A stretch of DNA of 64,000 nt, taken from the NCBI GenBank assembly GCA_019022495.1, contig JAFEKR010000015.1, positions 62,001 through 126,000 of the forward strand, given 5' to 3'. The notes under the pieces are model-generated. The model saw only the letters and a program-made list of their open reading frames with translations. It did not search any database and was not told where the DNA came from. A program made the position numbers and the translations under genes. This stretch comes from Epichloe hybrida (taxonomy: Eukaryota > Ascomycota > Sordariomycetes > Hypocreales > Clavicipitaceae). Of the stretch, positions 11,047 to 23,739 are shown in pieces. Each line of letters starts with the position of its first letter. Position 1 is the stretch's first letter.

Positions 11047-12564
11047 ACTCGCAACCAAATACTCTTCTCGTTCGGGGCCGTGTGCCGTGTTCGCTAGAGG
11101 TGTTCGTTTGCGTTTTGGAGTGTGATGACAAGGATCACTTCTGTATATGTTTCGATTTTACTGTAAATCCGGACGGGATATCTGCCGAGAAGTAAACTAT
11201 GGCTGGTAATGATGAGCCTCGATATGATAGGGAAGTTGGTGTGTCCTGCGACTGAGCACTAAAGGCATCATCAGTATTGCGCTCGCTATATTGGTGAAGT
11301 TGTAGCCCGATTTTGCGCAGGAAAAGGCGGGGGGAGAGACGATGGCGTTTGCACCACGAAATGGTCGTCGGGTTGCGTACTGTTACTATGTTCTGACGAA
11401 GGTAGACGTCGTTGGCACTCGATCAAGTTTCGAGCATGTTTGTGATGATTCTGGAAGCCTTGGTCCATGAGAAGTCAGCCTATTGCATGGGATGGGCGTG
11501 CCTTCCTCTACAACAACGCACCCGATACCTATCCTCTTGTGTCTTGAAAGGGATGGAGGAGTATACCAAACAAGATACCATCGGCTTTCGGCGATATACG
11601 GATGTGGTTTTGCCCAACCTGTGGATATGAGTATGGACGGTTTGTAGGTCGTAAAACTCTCCCAAAGCTCTCTGGCGTCACCCTTGTTGTGCTTTATGAG
11701 GCAACGAGGCGCACCAGAGGAATCCTGGTTCAGTCAACAGCTCATGATAGCTGTCAAGAGAATTGTGTATTCAAATGTAAACTGCGAAAACGAGGGGGGG
11801 TGGAGATGGGGAGCATAGATCTAGCGGCGGAAAAGAACCGTGGTGTTACATGTAGATGAGAACCATTCATCTCCGCCGAACAAGGCAAGAATTGATGATG
11901 ATTGGATCTAGATCAACTAGAAATGTTGGTCCCTAGACATTCCCATGCCCTAATTGCCTTGGGTCAGACACAGTCACATTTTACTAGTTATTCCATTTGG
12001 GGGGGCTGTACCAGGGCAACGGCATTTGCACCCTGGCCAACCCGACAACACCACCTTACCTCGTAAGGGAAGGGCTAAATCAAGAGTCGCGCCAAGCGCC
12101 AGCAAGGAGGGAGGCAGATCGTTTTCGTCTTCGGCATTCAAGGAGGCCAATGACACAGATATGAGACAAGGGTACGGAGTACTATAGAGAGATGGACCAA
12201 AGAGATGGTTGCCTGTTGTGTTTCTCACGCAGGGCTTGGATATCTGAGGTGAGTTGAAAAAGGAAAGAAAGCTTTGGACGACCCCAGCCGGTGATCATAG
12301 GTCTTTCTGCCGGGCGAGGGGTGTGCGTTGGGCCTGCCAAAGAATGGGAACACGAGTTATTGGCCTTCCTACGTATAACTCTTCTGTATGATACTCTTGT
12401 GAAATGGTTCATGAAGTCTTCCGCTTGCTTCACATCCGAAGACAATAACGAGGTCTATGTATGATTAGCAAAGAGAAGGGATAGGAGTAGGGGGGGTTAA
12501 CCCTTATGAAGGATCGAAGAGAAACCGAGTGATCGGCTCGTCCGTGACCCCGACTTGCCCGACC

Positions 12565-12589
12565 CGAGCCCTCGTTGGGCGAGGGCTCG
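12565..12589. repeat. Perfect 10-bp inverted repeat with 5-nt loop
   Basis: Arms CGAGCCCTCG and CGAGGGCTCG flank the loop TTGGG. No flanking T run is present. It lies more than 1.5 kb from the nearest supported gene. Confidence 0.9.
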
Positions 12590-12850
12590 CATTCCCGCTT
12601 TGTCACAGGTAAGATGTGATAGATCTCATTCAAGTCCACTTTGGGCAGCGTACCCTGGCCATGTCAGCCATGGTGGGTGTGTGGCAAACCCGACGGGACG
12701 GAGCCGTCCTGTACAGATATTGACACGCCACGGCGATTTGGCAGAATCAAGTGTCATTCTGGGAGCCATTCTGGGAGCAAGCGTGGCAGGTGACCATTTC
12801 CGGCAGGTCCGGCGAAGGCCGAGGCCGAGGTTGAGGAGAATCATGATAAT

Positions 12851-12883
12851 CGCGAGCCGTTCGCGAGCCGTTCGCGAGCCGTT
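12851..12883. repeat. CGCGAGCCGTT 11-bp tandem repeat, 3 copies
   Basis: Three identical 11-bp units followed by a decayed copy, in intergenic DNA. Confidence 0.9.
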
Positions 12884-13097
12884 CGTGAGTCGTGGGCCGT
12901 GGGCCGTGGAGAATCAATGGTGCCCGAGCGTTACCTTCTTTTTCCCCAGGGGAATGAATCTCAATGCCACAACGCTGCGACCGGGCTGCAGGCCAAGTCC
13001 CAAGAGATCGATGCAACGATTGGGACACGAGGGGGGGAATGTCAATTGACGGAACCGTGGGCCCGGACTGCGTCGGCATCATGCCTTTGCTCTTTTC

Positions 13098-13122
13098 AAA
13101 AAAAAAAAAAAAAAAAAAAAAA
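13098..13122. repeat. A25 homopolymer
   Basis: Uninterrupted A run in intergenic DNA; a second run of 19 A lies at 13693-13711. I looked for retroelement promoter boxes upstream and saw none. Confidence 0.9.
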
Positions 13123-14697
13123 TAGGCCGGCCAACCGGGGGAGTAGACCGACTCTTTGTATTCGGTACAGACAGCATGCTTGGCTTGTCTCCGTGGAGTT
13201 TGCTCCGCGTGTGGATTCATCAGGCCTCGAATTGCTACATACTCTGGAAGTGTACGTATGTAGTTGGCCCGGCGGACCGTTGCATCAAGACGAAAAGTCG
13301 TTGCTTTTGCAACCCACGTGCACTGCTCTTACTGGACAATCTGATATCATCCCAGTATCATTGGCCAGGAGGGTGGGGAAGTATGGGGAAGGTAGAGCAG
13401 GGCGGCCCACGCATCGCAGTGACGCGGATCGTGGCAGATTTGCATCGTGACAGACGCTCTCACCATTGTGTATGTCCCTCCCTTCCCGCCTCTCTCCCGA
13501 ACCCTTCCCGCAACTCTTTTGCGAGAGATGAAGAGATAGAACCGCCCAGTCAAAACCCCATCAAGTCCACACGACCACTCTGTCGTTGATGCTGGATTCC
13601 CTCTATGAATACGCACGAGCCGCCATCGCAGCCGCGCGTTGCCATCACCCGAGAGAAGAGAGCACACACGGCAGATCTCTATGGTATTTGACAAAAAAAA
13701 AAAAAAAAAAACACGGAAGAAAAACAGGAGGAAAACACATCCGTCGGAGAGGTTCGTCATATGCCTTCCAACATGGATGGGCAATCTGTGACCACTGCCC
13801 GCGCCCACGTCTTGGAGATGACCGCTACATCATGCTGCCCGACGTGAAGTGATTTTCGCATGGTTGATGTGTGCCGCCAGTGGGGGCTTCCAATGAACAG
13901 AGCATAACGATTCAACAGAGACGCAAAAATGTCCTCCATTCTCCCTTTGGGGTCGGGGTTCGTGCTTTTCCATCTCTGTCCGCATCAAGATTGGATACAC
14001 ATGATCGAGTCTAAAACGTGTCATGGTGTGTCTTCAAATTCAGGTAGTTAGTTGTATGAGACGGACAGTGGAAACATCATCGAGTTAGGGTAGTTATTTC
14101 CATTATAAGAGTAGGTAGATTATAAGTCATGTACAGAGGTAAGCGATGCCAGGCAATTCCCGGCAGACTTGCTCTACAAAGCACTTTACTATGCATTCAT
14201 GCCAAGGAGCCCTGCCGTACTATTTGGCAAGTCACAGCTTCAACCCATGATTCTCCCGTCCTATGCAAATATACATATATCAAAGACCTGATTGTAACAG
14301 TTGCACGTCAACGGACGCATTGCCCTGAGCCCCGGATATACAAAACGCCGTTGTGAACCATGCCGTGTTTTTAGTAGGAAGACGAGTAAAAAAAATAAAA
14401 AGACGAAGCCAAGCGATACTACATTGCTCCAAGGCCATTTTCGAACGATGACGTTGTAGATACTAGGACATGTGCTGTATGTGCCGTGGGACGGAAATAG
14501 ATATCGAGAAATGCTCCAATTTGGCCAGACCTGTTTTATATACCAAGTCCGGCGTCAACCGTCCATGACATCGTCAGAGAACATTGACATTCGAGCGTGA
14601 GAATCCTCGGTAAGATGTGGGAACGAAAACGATCATGTACAAGAATAAGAATAATTCGTGTTTTGCCCATGGATATGATTTTTCCAAAAGGAGGCTG

Positions 14698-16013
14698 TCA
14701 TAAGAAGCATGCCAAAAGCAACAGAGTCAAGAGTGTGCTTATAATGAGAGCAAAGAACGAAGGGGCTTGGGTTGACAAGGCTCCATTTTCAGCCGCGGGT
14801 AGGGTTGAATTCACAAAGTTTGGTCCGCAAAGCGTGTTCACTTGATGGGCGGCATCTTCGTATTTGGAGGCGACGAGCTGTCTTCGATCTGCGGCGGCTG
14901 AATGGTAGATCGACATTGTCTTCTGAGTACACCAATTGCAGGTAGGTTTGGAAGCACCAGGCAAAGACAATCCATAAGGCATAAAGTAGAGATAAGCATC
15001 CGAAGGGGTCGATAGATTCGTGACGGCATTGGCGTAACAGTACGAGTTCGAGCTATCATCTTGTAGGCATGTGGCAGAATACAGGACTTTGTAAGCTCGT
15101 AGGCCTCGGTACGCCAACAATACTTGGGTCTGGTTCTGCTCGAATTCTCTCTTGCAGTTGGCTTCCGAGGTCAAGTTCTGGGCCGCTTTGCTCAGAAAGT
15201 CTGTACATGGAGTGACATCAGCCGCGCATGTCGCGTCAAGTACTTTGACGGTGCTGACAAGTTGCTTTCGCGCTTCGAAAAAGCCTGTGGACGTCTGTAC
15301 ATGTACAAGAATGAGAAAGAGATGAGCGTCAGTAAGAATGCAACACGGTGGGTAAACGCAACCATCTTGGACTGATTTTTATGTGATTCAAAGGATCTTC
15401 TTACATGAATGAGCATGGACATGGGGTAGCAGCTTTTAAAGGTAGGATGAGACAGTAGGCTTGTCATGAATTCTGGGCAGGAACTGCCCCCCCCGGGAAT
15501 CTGGAAGGCTGATGGTACTAGACTATCGAATGCCGACGGTAGAGGCGAGGAGCCGCCATCGCTCGTAGCTGTTGGGCGTTCTGACAAAGCCTTTGAGACG
15601 TTCGATGCGTCGGCGTCTTCGATCCCGCTTTCGCCTTTCACCGCGGATGAGGGCGTGTCGCTGTCGCTGACTCTCCTCTTGATCTTGAATTCAGGTATTC
15701 CATCCGTGGCTGGCATGGACACAGCAGCAGCCACAGCTGGTTCTGTATCATCCAGGGCCGAGAAAAATGTTGCTTTTTCGAGGGACGCCAGCGTGTTTAC
15801 TTTCGGTGCCAGGCCATCCTTTTCTGCCACAACGCGACTGCTAAACGTAGCAGCCACTGCCAAGATGGCAAGGGGCAGAGTTATTCTAGGGAGTGTCCGT
15901 CTCTTTCTTTGCATGGATTTTCGCTGCACAGATACCGAGCTCGCTTTGGATTCTGAAGACGCAGGAGCCGCCACGTTTGCTTCGGTCAGCTGAGCTGACG
16001 CCTGGACGGCCAT
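14698..16013 (-). CDS. Probable GPI-anchored, cysteine-containing surface protein (DUF7729-like)
   Basis: Exon 1 is 16013-15405 (203 codons) and exon 2 is 15294-14698. The 110-nt intron uses GTAAGA and CAG and joins as MSMLIH-TSTGFFEARKQL. The product has 401 residues. I chose the ATG at 16013 because a basic N-terminus then leads into a hydrophobic segment (RITLPLAILAVAATF) near residue 55; an in-frame ATG at 16118 would add 35 residues. A Ser-rich central part is followed by a domain with CPEFMTSLLS, VLDATCAADVTPC, CKREFEQNQ and CNWCTQKTM cysteine motifs. It matches my memory of a fungal family of GPI-anchored proteins; the exact domain name is uncertain. The last 25 residues are hydrophobic (FFALIISTLLTLLLLACFL), as for GPI attachment. 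Function unknown. Confidence 0.8.
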
Positions 16014-18809
16014 GGTGCCAACGAATTTTGATTTTGTGCAATGCAACCAACCAGAGCGTCCCAATCTCAAGTCGCTGCCTCGATCAGTGCGTGATGACCG
16101 GTAAGCTGCCTGAAACAAACCGTGTCTTGGTGGTACGTAATAATTTTGCGCCAGTTAGGTTTTCGACTTTGGAGGATTGTTTTACATAGCCCAAGGCGCA
16201 CGAATGTCTCGATGAACTGTCCAGCCTCCCCTCCCCAGTTTGAGAGCTACAGTTTTGCAAGAAAATGGTTGGTTGGCCTCCTTGTGTTGGTCCTAAAGCT
16301 CGGGGTGCTTCGGTTTTGCCGGTATCAGATTAGATGATGTATTTTCGGGGAGGTAGGAGGCGACGCTCGATTCCGATGGGCGTCCCTGATCGGAGGGAGT
16401 TTCGAGCGTCCTTTCTCTCGAATGGTGATGGTATTGTGTACAAAGACGGTGCACTATTCAGGACCGGTGACCCTTCCAGTCTCAACGCAGACGGGCTGGC
16501 GCCACAGGTAAAACGTTTTGTTTGGTCTTGTTGAGCGGGCAGCGCAGGCGCGAGGTCCCGCCGCTGTCCTGGGCGCACAACGGGCGAGTGCGTCGAGCTA
16601 ACGATTATGGCGACGAACAACGATATTATCGACAGTGATGCTCGGCGTAGTCACGTGTGGATTCGCTCGATGTCTTCCAGAAGAACCGGCACAGTAACGG
16701 GCGGCACAACGGGCGGCACAATGGGCGGAACAATGGGAGTTGGTAGACAGCTGCAGTTCGAAGAGGAGGAGAGTCGATAGATGATGAAGGGAAGCAAAGA
16801 TGGGCACCGCGGCGCCGGGCAAGACTATACATACGTGTATGTATTAGACTGCAGCGCCGAAGAAATGCAAGCCATGGGTCCACGGCCCAATGATATGAAT
16901 GAGCCAAGACTTGAAGGTGAAAATAAAAACAACAGCATTCGCGGCTGGAGCTGGAGAGAGGCGAGAGAGGCCAAGCGGGTCTCCAAGCTTGCGCGATGCG
17001 AGCGAAAAAAGTCCTCGTCAGGGGCCGCAGGCTAGGCAGGCCAGGCCGGTCAGCAAATGCCAAAAAAGTGGACGGCATGTAATCCGTAGACTTGATGAAG
17101 ACCGATGCGGAGAGCGCATTCGGTTGCCTGAGAGAAGACGAAGACAAAGATCGATGCGCCAACGGGCGTCGACGAGAATGGTCAAGAGCGAGCTTGTGTG
17201 GACACATGGTGGATAAGGGTGTGGGCATGGGTGTGGGCATGGGCGGGCCTGGTAATTATTACATTACATGTAAGTACAATTGATGGCACGTTGCAGTGTT
17301 GACATTGCAGCCCCTCAGTCGGTCCAGAGCACCCAATGGCCGTCGTCCCTCCCCTGCCAAGACGTGCCTGCCGTCCTTCACACCCTGGCCCAGATCCCGT
17401 CGCATCATGTCCCAATGACAGTCCCAATGACGGTCCCATCAAACGCTGACACCGTGTCGACGAACAAAATGCCCATCACAGCACTGCACCATGTCTCACT
17501 CATCAACGAGCAAAAGAAAGACATGGCATCGTGTCCATTGAGACCTATTTCCGTAGCCATGTCTCACTCCCAAAATAAATTTTCTCGAGCCTACGACTTG
17601 TTATCGAATTGTCTGTCTCGCTTTCCCAATTCCACATCTTGCATGTGCATACAACCAACCCGTTCGCACCGTGTTTCATCCCGGGTGGTTTTTTGGTGTT
17701 TTTTTTTTTTGCCCTCTTTTCTTTTTCCTCAGTTCATCCATTGAATACATACATAGGCGCCCCCTTTCGGAGTAATACGGATTGCACCAGCACCAGTCCT
17801 CTCCAATCCGTACGCACTACCTTTCTCTGTTTTTCTTACTCTTTCGTTTTCCACCGTTTTCCACCGGTTTCCTGCGCGTCATTTAATGGCGTCTGCTTAT
17901 ACTTGAAGGAGCCAGGAAGGTCCCATTTATCCCGTCACATCCCAATCCAGCACACGCATGCAATGTAAATTGCCAATGCAATGCAACCCGCCTCTTCCAC
18001 CCACGTCTTCGTAGTTATCACCCATCAATGCGCTCTTTACTTCCATTCAACCCAAGGAAGAGAAAATTTCCACGCCACTTTCAAATAGCCTCTCACACTC
18101 CAAAGCGTCCAATTTTGCCACCAAGTCTGGGCAAAATAAAGACATACTTTGCCGAATATGAATTATACAGTCTGTACGGATTACATGTCCATCATGTCAA
18201 CATTTGGCCCTTTGTTTAGGCAAGACGAGTTAGCGTGGGTCGGAGCGCATGAATCGCAAGTGGAAACGATTGGCTTGAATAAAGTGCCTGTGTTTCTCTA
18301 ATAATACTCCCTGAATCATTTTACAAATCTTCATGACAGGCGGAATTAAGCGATTCAGATGTTAGCAGGGAAATAAGCAAGACAGGCGCTAGGAAGAATA
18401 GGTACATAAAATGATTACAGATGATTTACCTAGAAAATACCCTATATCTTCTCTATTACTTATTAGGAAAGGACTTAGCACCTGGTCATGTAGATATGTG
18501 GTAAAATATTCCAAGGGGGCATTGTACGGTCTAATTACCCAGGTACGCATGTAGCCTCACGTTTACGGAGTGCTTCATGGATTCTTCCTCATTCGTACCG
18601 CCCCCTTTCTATACACGCCTCGCAGGCGACCACTCTTAAAAAAAAACTCCTTGTTATGCAAAGCAAGCTGAGCCGGTCGTAGTAAAATAGCTCTGACTGG
18701 ATATTTCTCCCCACCATATGGATACTAAATAGGTTTCGAATTGACCCAATAACAAGTATATACCGAAAAATGCATCATGTTAAAAAAAAATGCCGCAAAT
18801 TTGCGACGA
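16014..18809. other. 2.8-kb gene-poor region
   Basis: No supported coding region. The left end is the likely promoter of the GPI-protein gene; the right end is 3' to the ABC exporter. A 12-bp tandem repeat is at 16697-16732. Pyrimidine-rich and AT-rich stretches lie at 17700-18600. Confidence 0.5.
16697..16732. repeat. CGGGCGGCACAA 12-bp tandem repeat, 3 copies
   Basis: Two exact units and one with two changes, in intergenic DNA. Confidence 0.85.
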
Positions 18810-21800
18810 TCATCCGTGCTTGGCCAAACTTTGCAGGTTGACCAACTCGGCATATCGCCCGTTCTTCTTCATCAACTCCGAGTGAGTCCCGGACTCTACG
18901 ATGCGACCTTGGTCGAAAACGTAGATAACGTCGGCCTTTTGGATGGTGCTTAGTCGATGGGCTACGGCAATGGTCGTACGACCCTTTGCTGCCTTGTCCA
19001 GGGCAGCCTGGACGACGTGCTCGGATTCGGAGTCGAGAGCCGAGGTAGCCTCGTCGAGCAACAAAATCTTGGGGTCGCGGATGAGAGCCCGGGCAATGGC
19101 TATACGCTGCTTCTGACCACCAGAGAGCAGAGCACCCTTGCTCCCCACTATAGTGTTGAAACCTTCCGGCAGAGAGACGATGAAGTCGTAAATGTTGGCT
19201 TCCCGGCAAGCATATTCAATTGCCTCATCTGTGACGACCTCCTTGGCGCTTCCCAGCAATATGTTGTCACGGATGGTGCCTTGATACAAGGTTGGTTCCT
19301 GGCTGACAAGCGCAATGTGAGAGCGATAGTCATTGATATTGAGTCTGCTGATTTCCTTGTCGTCGACAAAGATGCCGCCACAAAGGGGATCATAAAATCT
19401 CTCCAGGAGAGCGATTGTCGTGCTCTTGCCGCAGCCAGACGCACCAACTAGGGCAACGTATTGGCCGGGTCGGATGCTTAGGTTCAGACCACGAAGAACG
19501 GGTACGTGAGGTCGTGTGGGATACCGGAAATGAACATCGCGGAACTCGAGTGTTCCATCAACATGGGAGAGTTTTTCGCCTTCAGAGGACCAAGAGTCGA
19601 TCGAGGGTTTGCGGTCGAATAAAGTCTTCAACTCGGCGGCAGCGTGATGAGCCTTTCCCATATCGGGGGCGAATGAGAAGATGCTGCCTGCAGATTGAGC
19701 ACCAAAAATGACAGACATGAAGCACAAGAAGAACTGAAACAAATCATATTCTCGCTTGCCAATCAAGGTGCCTCCGTACCAAAATCCAAGGGCGAAGCAG
19801 AGGAAGAGCAGAGACTGAGATGCGGCGTAGAGTGCGCTAGACTTCAGAACCGAAATCAGACTGCGGCGCTGCTGCACCGCAAGTGACTCACGATATTGGC
19901 GCAAGACATCTTCCTCACGAGTCAAAGCAGCGACGGTGCGGATAGCTGAAATTGCTTCCGAGGCAAATGTGGCAGACGAGGCATATGCAGCCTTGGATCG
20001 TTGCTGGAAATGGGCCAGCAGATAAAACCGAAAAAAGCCACAGCCGAGAAGAACGGGCATCGTGGAGATACAGACAAGAGACAGCTTCCACCCAATGGCC
20101 AAACCAACAACACAGGCAGCGACCAAAGTGGTCATCATCATCAGCAAGGTGCCAAGAGTGGCGCCGCTGAGTCCGGCCACGCGAGTGGTTTCCGTGGACA
20201 AGAAGGATGTGAGGGCGCCGGCCGTGTTCTCGTCCTTGTCGAAGAAGGCGACGTCCTGTCGAAGCATAGCTCTGAAAGCACGGTCACGAACACGGCGGAT
20301 CAGTCGTTCGGAGCACACGGCGAAGAGGATGCCTTGTGCTGAGAAGGCGAAAAACTGAACAAGTGCTAGCATCAGATACATGGCGCTCCAAAAATCGGAG
20401 TCCTTCTTGATCTGATCTCGATTGGAAGGAGTTACGGGCTGGGAGAGAGTCACGATCTGTTTGGCGAAGAAAACGGCTGACGTTGGGTTACCGCCACCAC
20501 AGATGATGGCAAAGAACAGGCCAAGAAGCATCAGGAGCCATTCGGGGGCGTTGAAGGAGGTGATGAGTTTAATCAGTGTCAGCAGACTGTACTTGTGCTC
20601 CGTCTCGCGTGTTGGCTTCTGGAGCGCCATGCTTGAAACAGACTGGCGGGTAGAAGAGCGCTGCATTTTGGCGGTGATATCGTCGTCTTCAGGGTCAGCG
20701 AGGTACGGGCCATCCTTGTTAGACGACATTGTCGACAGTCTTCTCATCAGGTTCTCCTCCGCTTCATCGAGGCGCTCTTCTTCCTCAGCAGTCAACTCAT
20801 CTGCAGCGGCGATATTCTGCGCAGATACGAGCTTGAAATAAGCCCCCTGTTTCTCAAGAAGATCATCGTGGGTGCCTTGTTCCACGATCCGGCCGGCAGT
20901 CATGACTACAATATTATGAGCATCCTTGATCGTGGACAGGCGATGGGCAATGGTGATGGTTGTGCGGCCAGAAGCAGCAGTCTCCAAAGCAGCCTGGACA
21001 ACACCTTCGGATTTGGTATCCAGAGCCGATGTAGCTTCGTCGAGGAGAAGAACTGCGTCAAGTCAGCATTTGAGATCATGTGGACACCAAAGCGAACCAA
21101 AAAAAAAAAAACTCACTCTTGGGGTCTGATACGACGGCTCGGGCAATGGCAATACGCTGCTTCTGTCCACCAGACAAGAGAAAGCCGCGTTCACCAACAT
21201 TTGTTTCATATCCTTCAGGGAGCGCAGATATAAAATCGTGAGCATTGGCCATGACAGCAGCCTTGATAACCATGTCTCTTTGGGCCTCCTCCGTTTCGTT
21301 CTCGTACTGGGTTCCGATGAGGCCGTGACTAATGTTCCTGAAAATGGTGGTACTGAAAAGAATAGGCTCCTGACTGACCAGGGCCATCTGTTGACGCAGC
21401 CATCGAAGATTGAGTTTGCTAATGTCTCGGCCATCGAGAAAGACAGCACCTTGCACGGGTTCGTAAAAGCGTTCGACAAGACCCACAACGGTACTCTTGC
21501 CGGACCCCGACGCTCCTACCAGTGCCGTGGTCTTTCCAGCGGGGATGTCGAGGGTGACATCATCCATGACCACTACTTCGGGCCGTGATGGGTAAATATG
21601 CTTGATGTTCTCCAGACGAATGCTTCCCTGCAGATTTTCAATCTTGTCGCCCTTGTCATCGCTGGGGTCCAGCGGGGAGACACGGTCAATAGTGTTGAAG
21701 ATCTTGGCAGCGGCAGCGACAGCGGTGGTGAAGGCCTGCATGTTGGGGGCGACATTGCCAAGTTGAAATGCACCAATCATGACAGACATCATAATGGTCA

Positions 21801-22914
21801 AGATCTTGCTGAGAGGAACGCTACCCTCAACAATGAAGTAGCTGCCCTGCCAAAAGGCAAGTCCATAGTTGAGGAACAAGATAAGCATCATACCAGCGAT
21901 CATGATAGCCAAGCAGCTCTTGACGCGGACCCCAAAATACTCGGCCTTTACCAGGTGTTTATCATATTGCTTGGCAAGGCGATCTTGGGTTCCAAAGGCA
22001 ATTGCATTGCGGATCGAGCTGATGACCTCGTCAGCCAGACTACCTCCCTGCGCATAGGCTTGCAGCGAATTCTTATTGTGCTTTAGCATGAAGCTGGAAC
22101 TAATTCCAATGTTGAGGCATAGAGCCAAGACGGCGGAAGACAGTATGAGTGTTAGTTTCCAGTAATTGACAAAGGCGATGACGAAGGCGGTGATGAAGGT
22201 GGCCAATGCGGCCAATGTAAGTGAAACCTTCTCGGAAATACCCTCCTGAATAAGGTTCGTATCGGCGGTAATCCGGGTCGTGACCTCACCAGCACCAAGC
22301 TTGTCGAAGAAGCCAATGTTCTGTCGCATGCAGCTCTCAAGATAATGCTCACGGATCTTGGCGCTGATGTGCTCACCAGTATAGATGAAGCCAACGGTGC
22401 AGATGTAGGTGACAATAAACTCGCCAATGCCTAGGTAGATGAAGTATAGAACGTATCGAGTCAGCTCATTGACGAAGGCGTCATAAGTCATCTTGCCACC
22501 AGAAAAGAAGTAGTCTTGAAAGGTGCGCTGAAGGCTACCAAAGAGGATGGTCATCATTGGTAGTGCAGCACCCGAGGCGATTGCGCAAACAGCCGAAATG
22601 GCGATAATGATGAGATCGTTGCGCGAAGCGTAGCGGTATAGCACGCCGACACCTTGTTTGATCTCGGGAGTCGTGGTTTGGCGGTTCAGGACGTCTGCCT
22701 CGCGTGGTGGCAGATGGCGATAGATGTCTTGCAGGCCCGTAGCTTTTGATGGCACGGCGACCTTTGAATCGGCCTTGGCGAGGGCCTTGTTCACATCGGT
22801 CTTTTCATTTGGGGAAGTTGTCATGCTGCCAGAGGAATCCCGCCCTCTGCTAGACGAACGTTCTGAGTCGGGGGCATGAGGCCCGGCAGCCTTTTCCGCC
22901 TGTAAAGCAGCCAT
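18810..22914 (-). CDS. Full-length ABC-B (P-glycoprotein-type) multidrug exporter
   Basis: Exon 1 is 22914-21117 and exon 2 is 21052-18810. The 64-nt intron (donor GTGAGT, acceptor CAG) falls inside the first Walker B motif, joining SDPK to ILLLDEATSALD. The product has 1346 residues, with the full TMD-NBD-TMD-NBD layout. NBD1: Walker A GASGSGKST near 465, signature LSGGQKQR near 580, Walker B near 600, then IAHRLST. NBD2: GASGCGKST near 1133, LSGGQKQR near 1240, ILLLDEATSALD and VAHRLST. Both sites keep their consensus residues, so both should hydrolyse ATP. Several hydrophobic helices per TMD are visible. The N-terminus is about 90 residues, polar and charged. The start is the only ATG in the N-terminal part of the open frame. 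Relatives export drugs, azoles or toxic metabolites at the plasma membrane; the substrate here cannot be read from sequence. Confidence 0.95.
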
Positions 22915-23292
22915 TGCGGCTAGAGCTACAGAGGGGCGCCGTTGCGCAGCCGTTGCGCGGACGTTGCGCGGACGTTGCGCCGACGTTGAGCAAGCGGCGT
23001 GTCTGTTTCCGTTTTGGTCTGTAAGGTTTGGGACGCGGCTCGATTCGGAGTTTTGGACGTTTAGACTAGCGTGGTATGTCGAAGGAACTATTTGTTCGTG
23101 GCAGCTCAGCACTGCAGGTTCAGGCAAAGATCAAGAGACGGAAGGGGTCTCTTTGTGTATTTCTGTATTGTTGAGGAAGAGACGTTATCGAGGTGTCGAG
23201 GTGTCGAGGTGTTAGCACCGAGCACCGAGCACGAGCACCACAAACCAGAACCAGACCCCTGGTTCGATGAGAGAGGGAGGTCTTTGCGAAAT

Positions 23293-23330
23293 GGGGTCGA
23301 GATGGGGTCGAGATGGGGTCGAGATGGGGG
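23293..23330 (+). promoter_or_regulatory. Four-run G-quadruplex motif upstream of the ABC exporter
   Basis: Four runs of four or five G are separated by identical 7-nt loops (TCGAGAT), a perfect 11-bp tandem array that fits the canonical G3+N1-7 quadruplex pattern. It lies about 380 nt upstream of the exporter ATG, on the strand opposite the coding strand. A regulatory role is inference. Confidence 0.6.
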
Positions 23331-23511
23331 TCCAGAGAGATGGACTCGAGATGAGGACGAAAGCCGGAGCACACAAGCACAGCAGACGAGATAGCACCTA
23401 CAAGAGTGTCCGGCACCGATTCGAATTGAACTCCAAAACTGGATTTCGCGATTGCAGCCGTGCACGCGGGCGGGCTCTCAGCTTGGTTTTGTACCCAGAG
23501 GAATTTCGGTC

Positions 23512-23739
23512 CTAGGAGCGAATCTCAAACCCGCACGGGACCCCGTCGCTATCCATCGACTTAAAGCGGAAAGAGCCCACCATGTTGGGAGTGGTGGCAA
23601 GAGCAGCCTTTAATTGGGGTGTGTGCAATGCCCGAATCTCATTGGGAGATCGGGGCACTTGCTGCTCCTTCCGTAAGCGGCTGACCACCGCCATAATAAC
23701 TTGGTCAGGAATCGAGATGCCCATGCTCAGGGAATCCAT
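23512..23739 (-). CDS. Possible small protein or exon, unrecognised
   Basis: A 75-residue frame from the ATG at 23739 has a protein-like make-up (SIPDQVIMAVVSRLRKEQQ, then a C-terminus SDGVPCGFEIRS). The same frame stays open upstream to 23838, where a TAG sits in a CCTAG context that could be a splice acceptor. If so this is a last exon of about 109 codons, but no upstream exon could be found. I do not recognise it; chance openness is possible. Confidence 0.25.
   Translation of the reverse strand: MDSLSMGISIPDQVIMAVVSRLRKEQQVPRSPNEIRALHTPQLKAALATTPNMVGSFRFKSMDSDGVPCGFEIRS

Larger units (their letters stand above)
11047..14697. other. 3.65-kb gene-poor region
   Basis: No coding region could be supported on either strand. 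The first few hundred bases upstream of 11046 are the probable velvet promoter. It holds a TACGGAGTA 9-mer at 12173-12181, a hairpin at 12565-12589, an 11-bp tandem repeat at 12851-12883, and A runs of 25 (13098-13122) and 19 (13693-13711). Confidence 0.5.

Noticed and set aside
13098..13711. A25 and A19 runs considered as tails of SINE or LINE insertions
   Set aside because: No target-site duplications, Pol III boxes or reverse-transcriptase sequence seen upstream of either run.
5867..22914. Possible secondary-metabolite gene cluster around the velvet gene and ABC exporter
   Set aside because: No polyketide synthase, NRPS, terpene cyclase, P450 or cluster-type Zn2Cys6 regulator is visible in the window.
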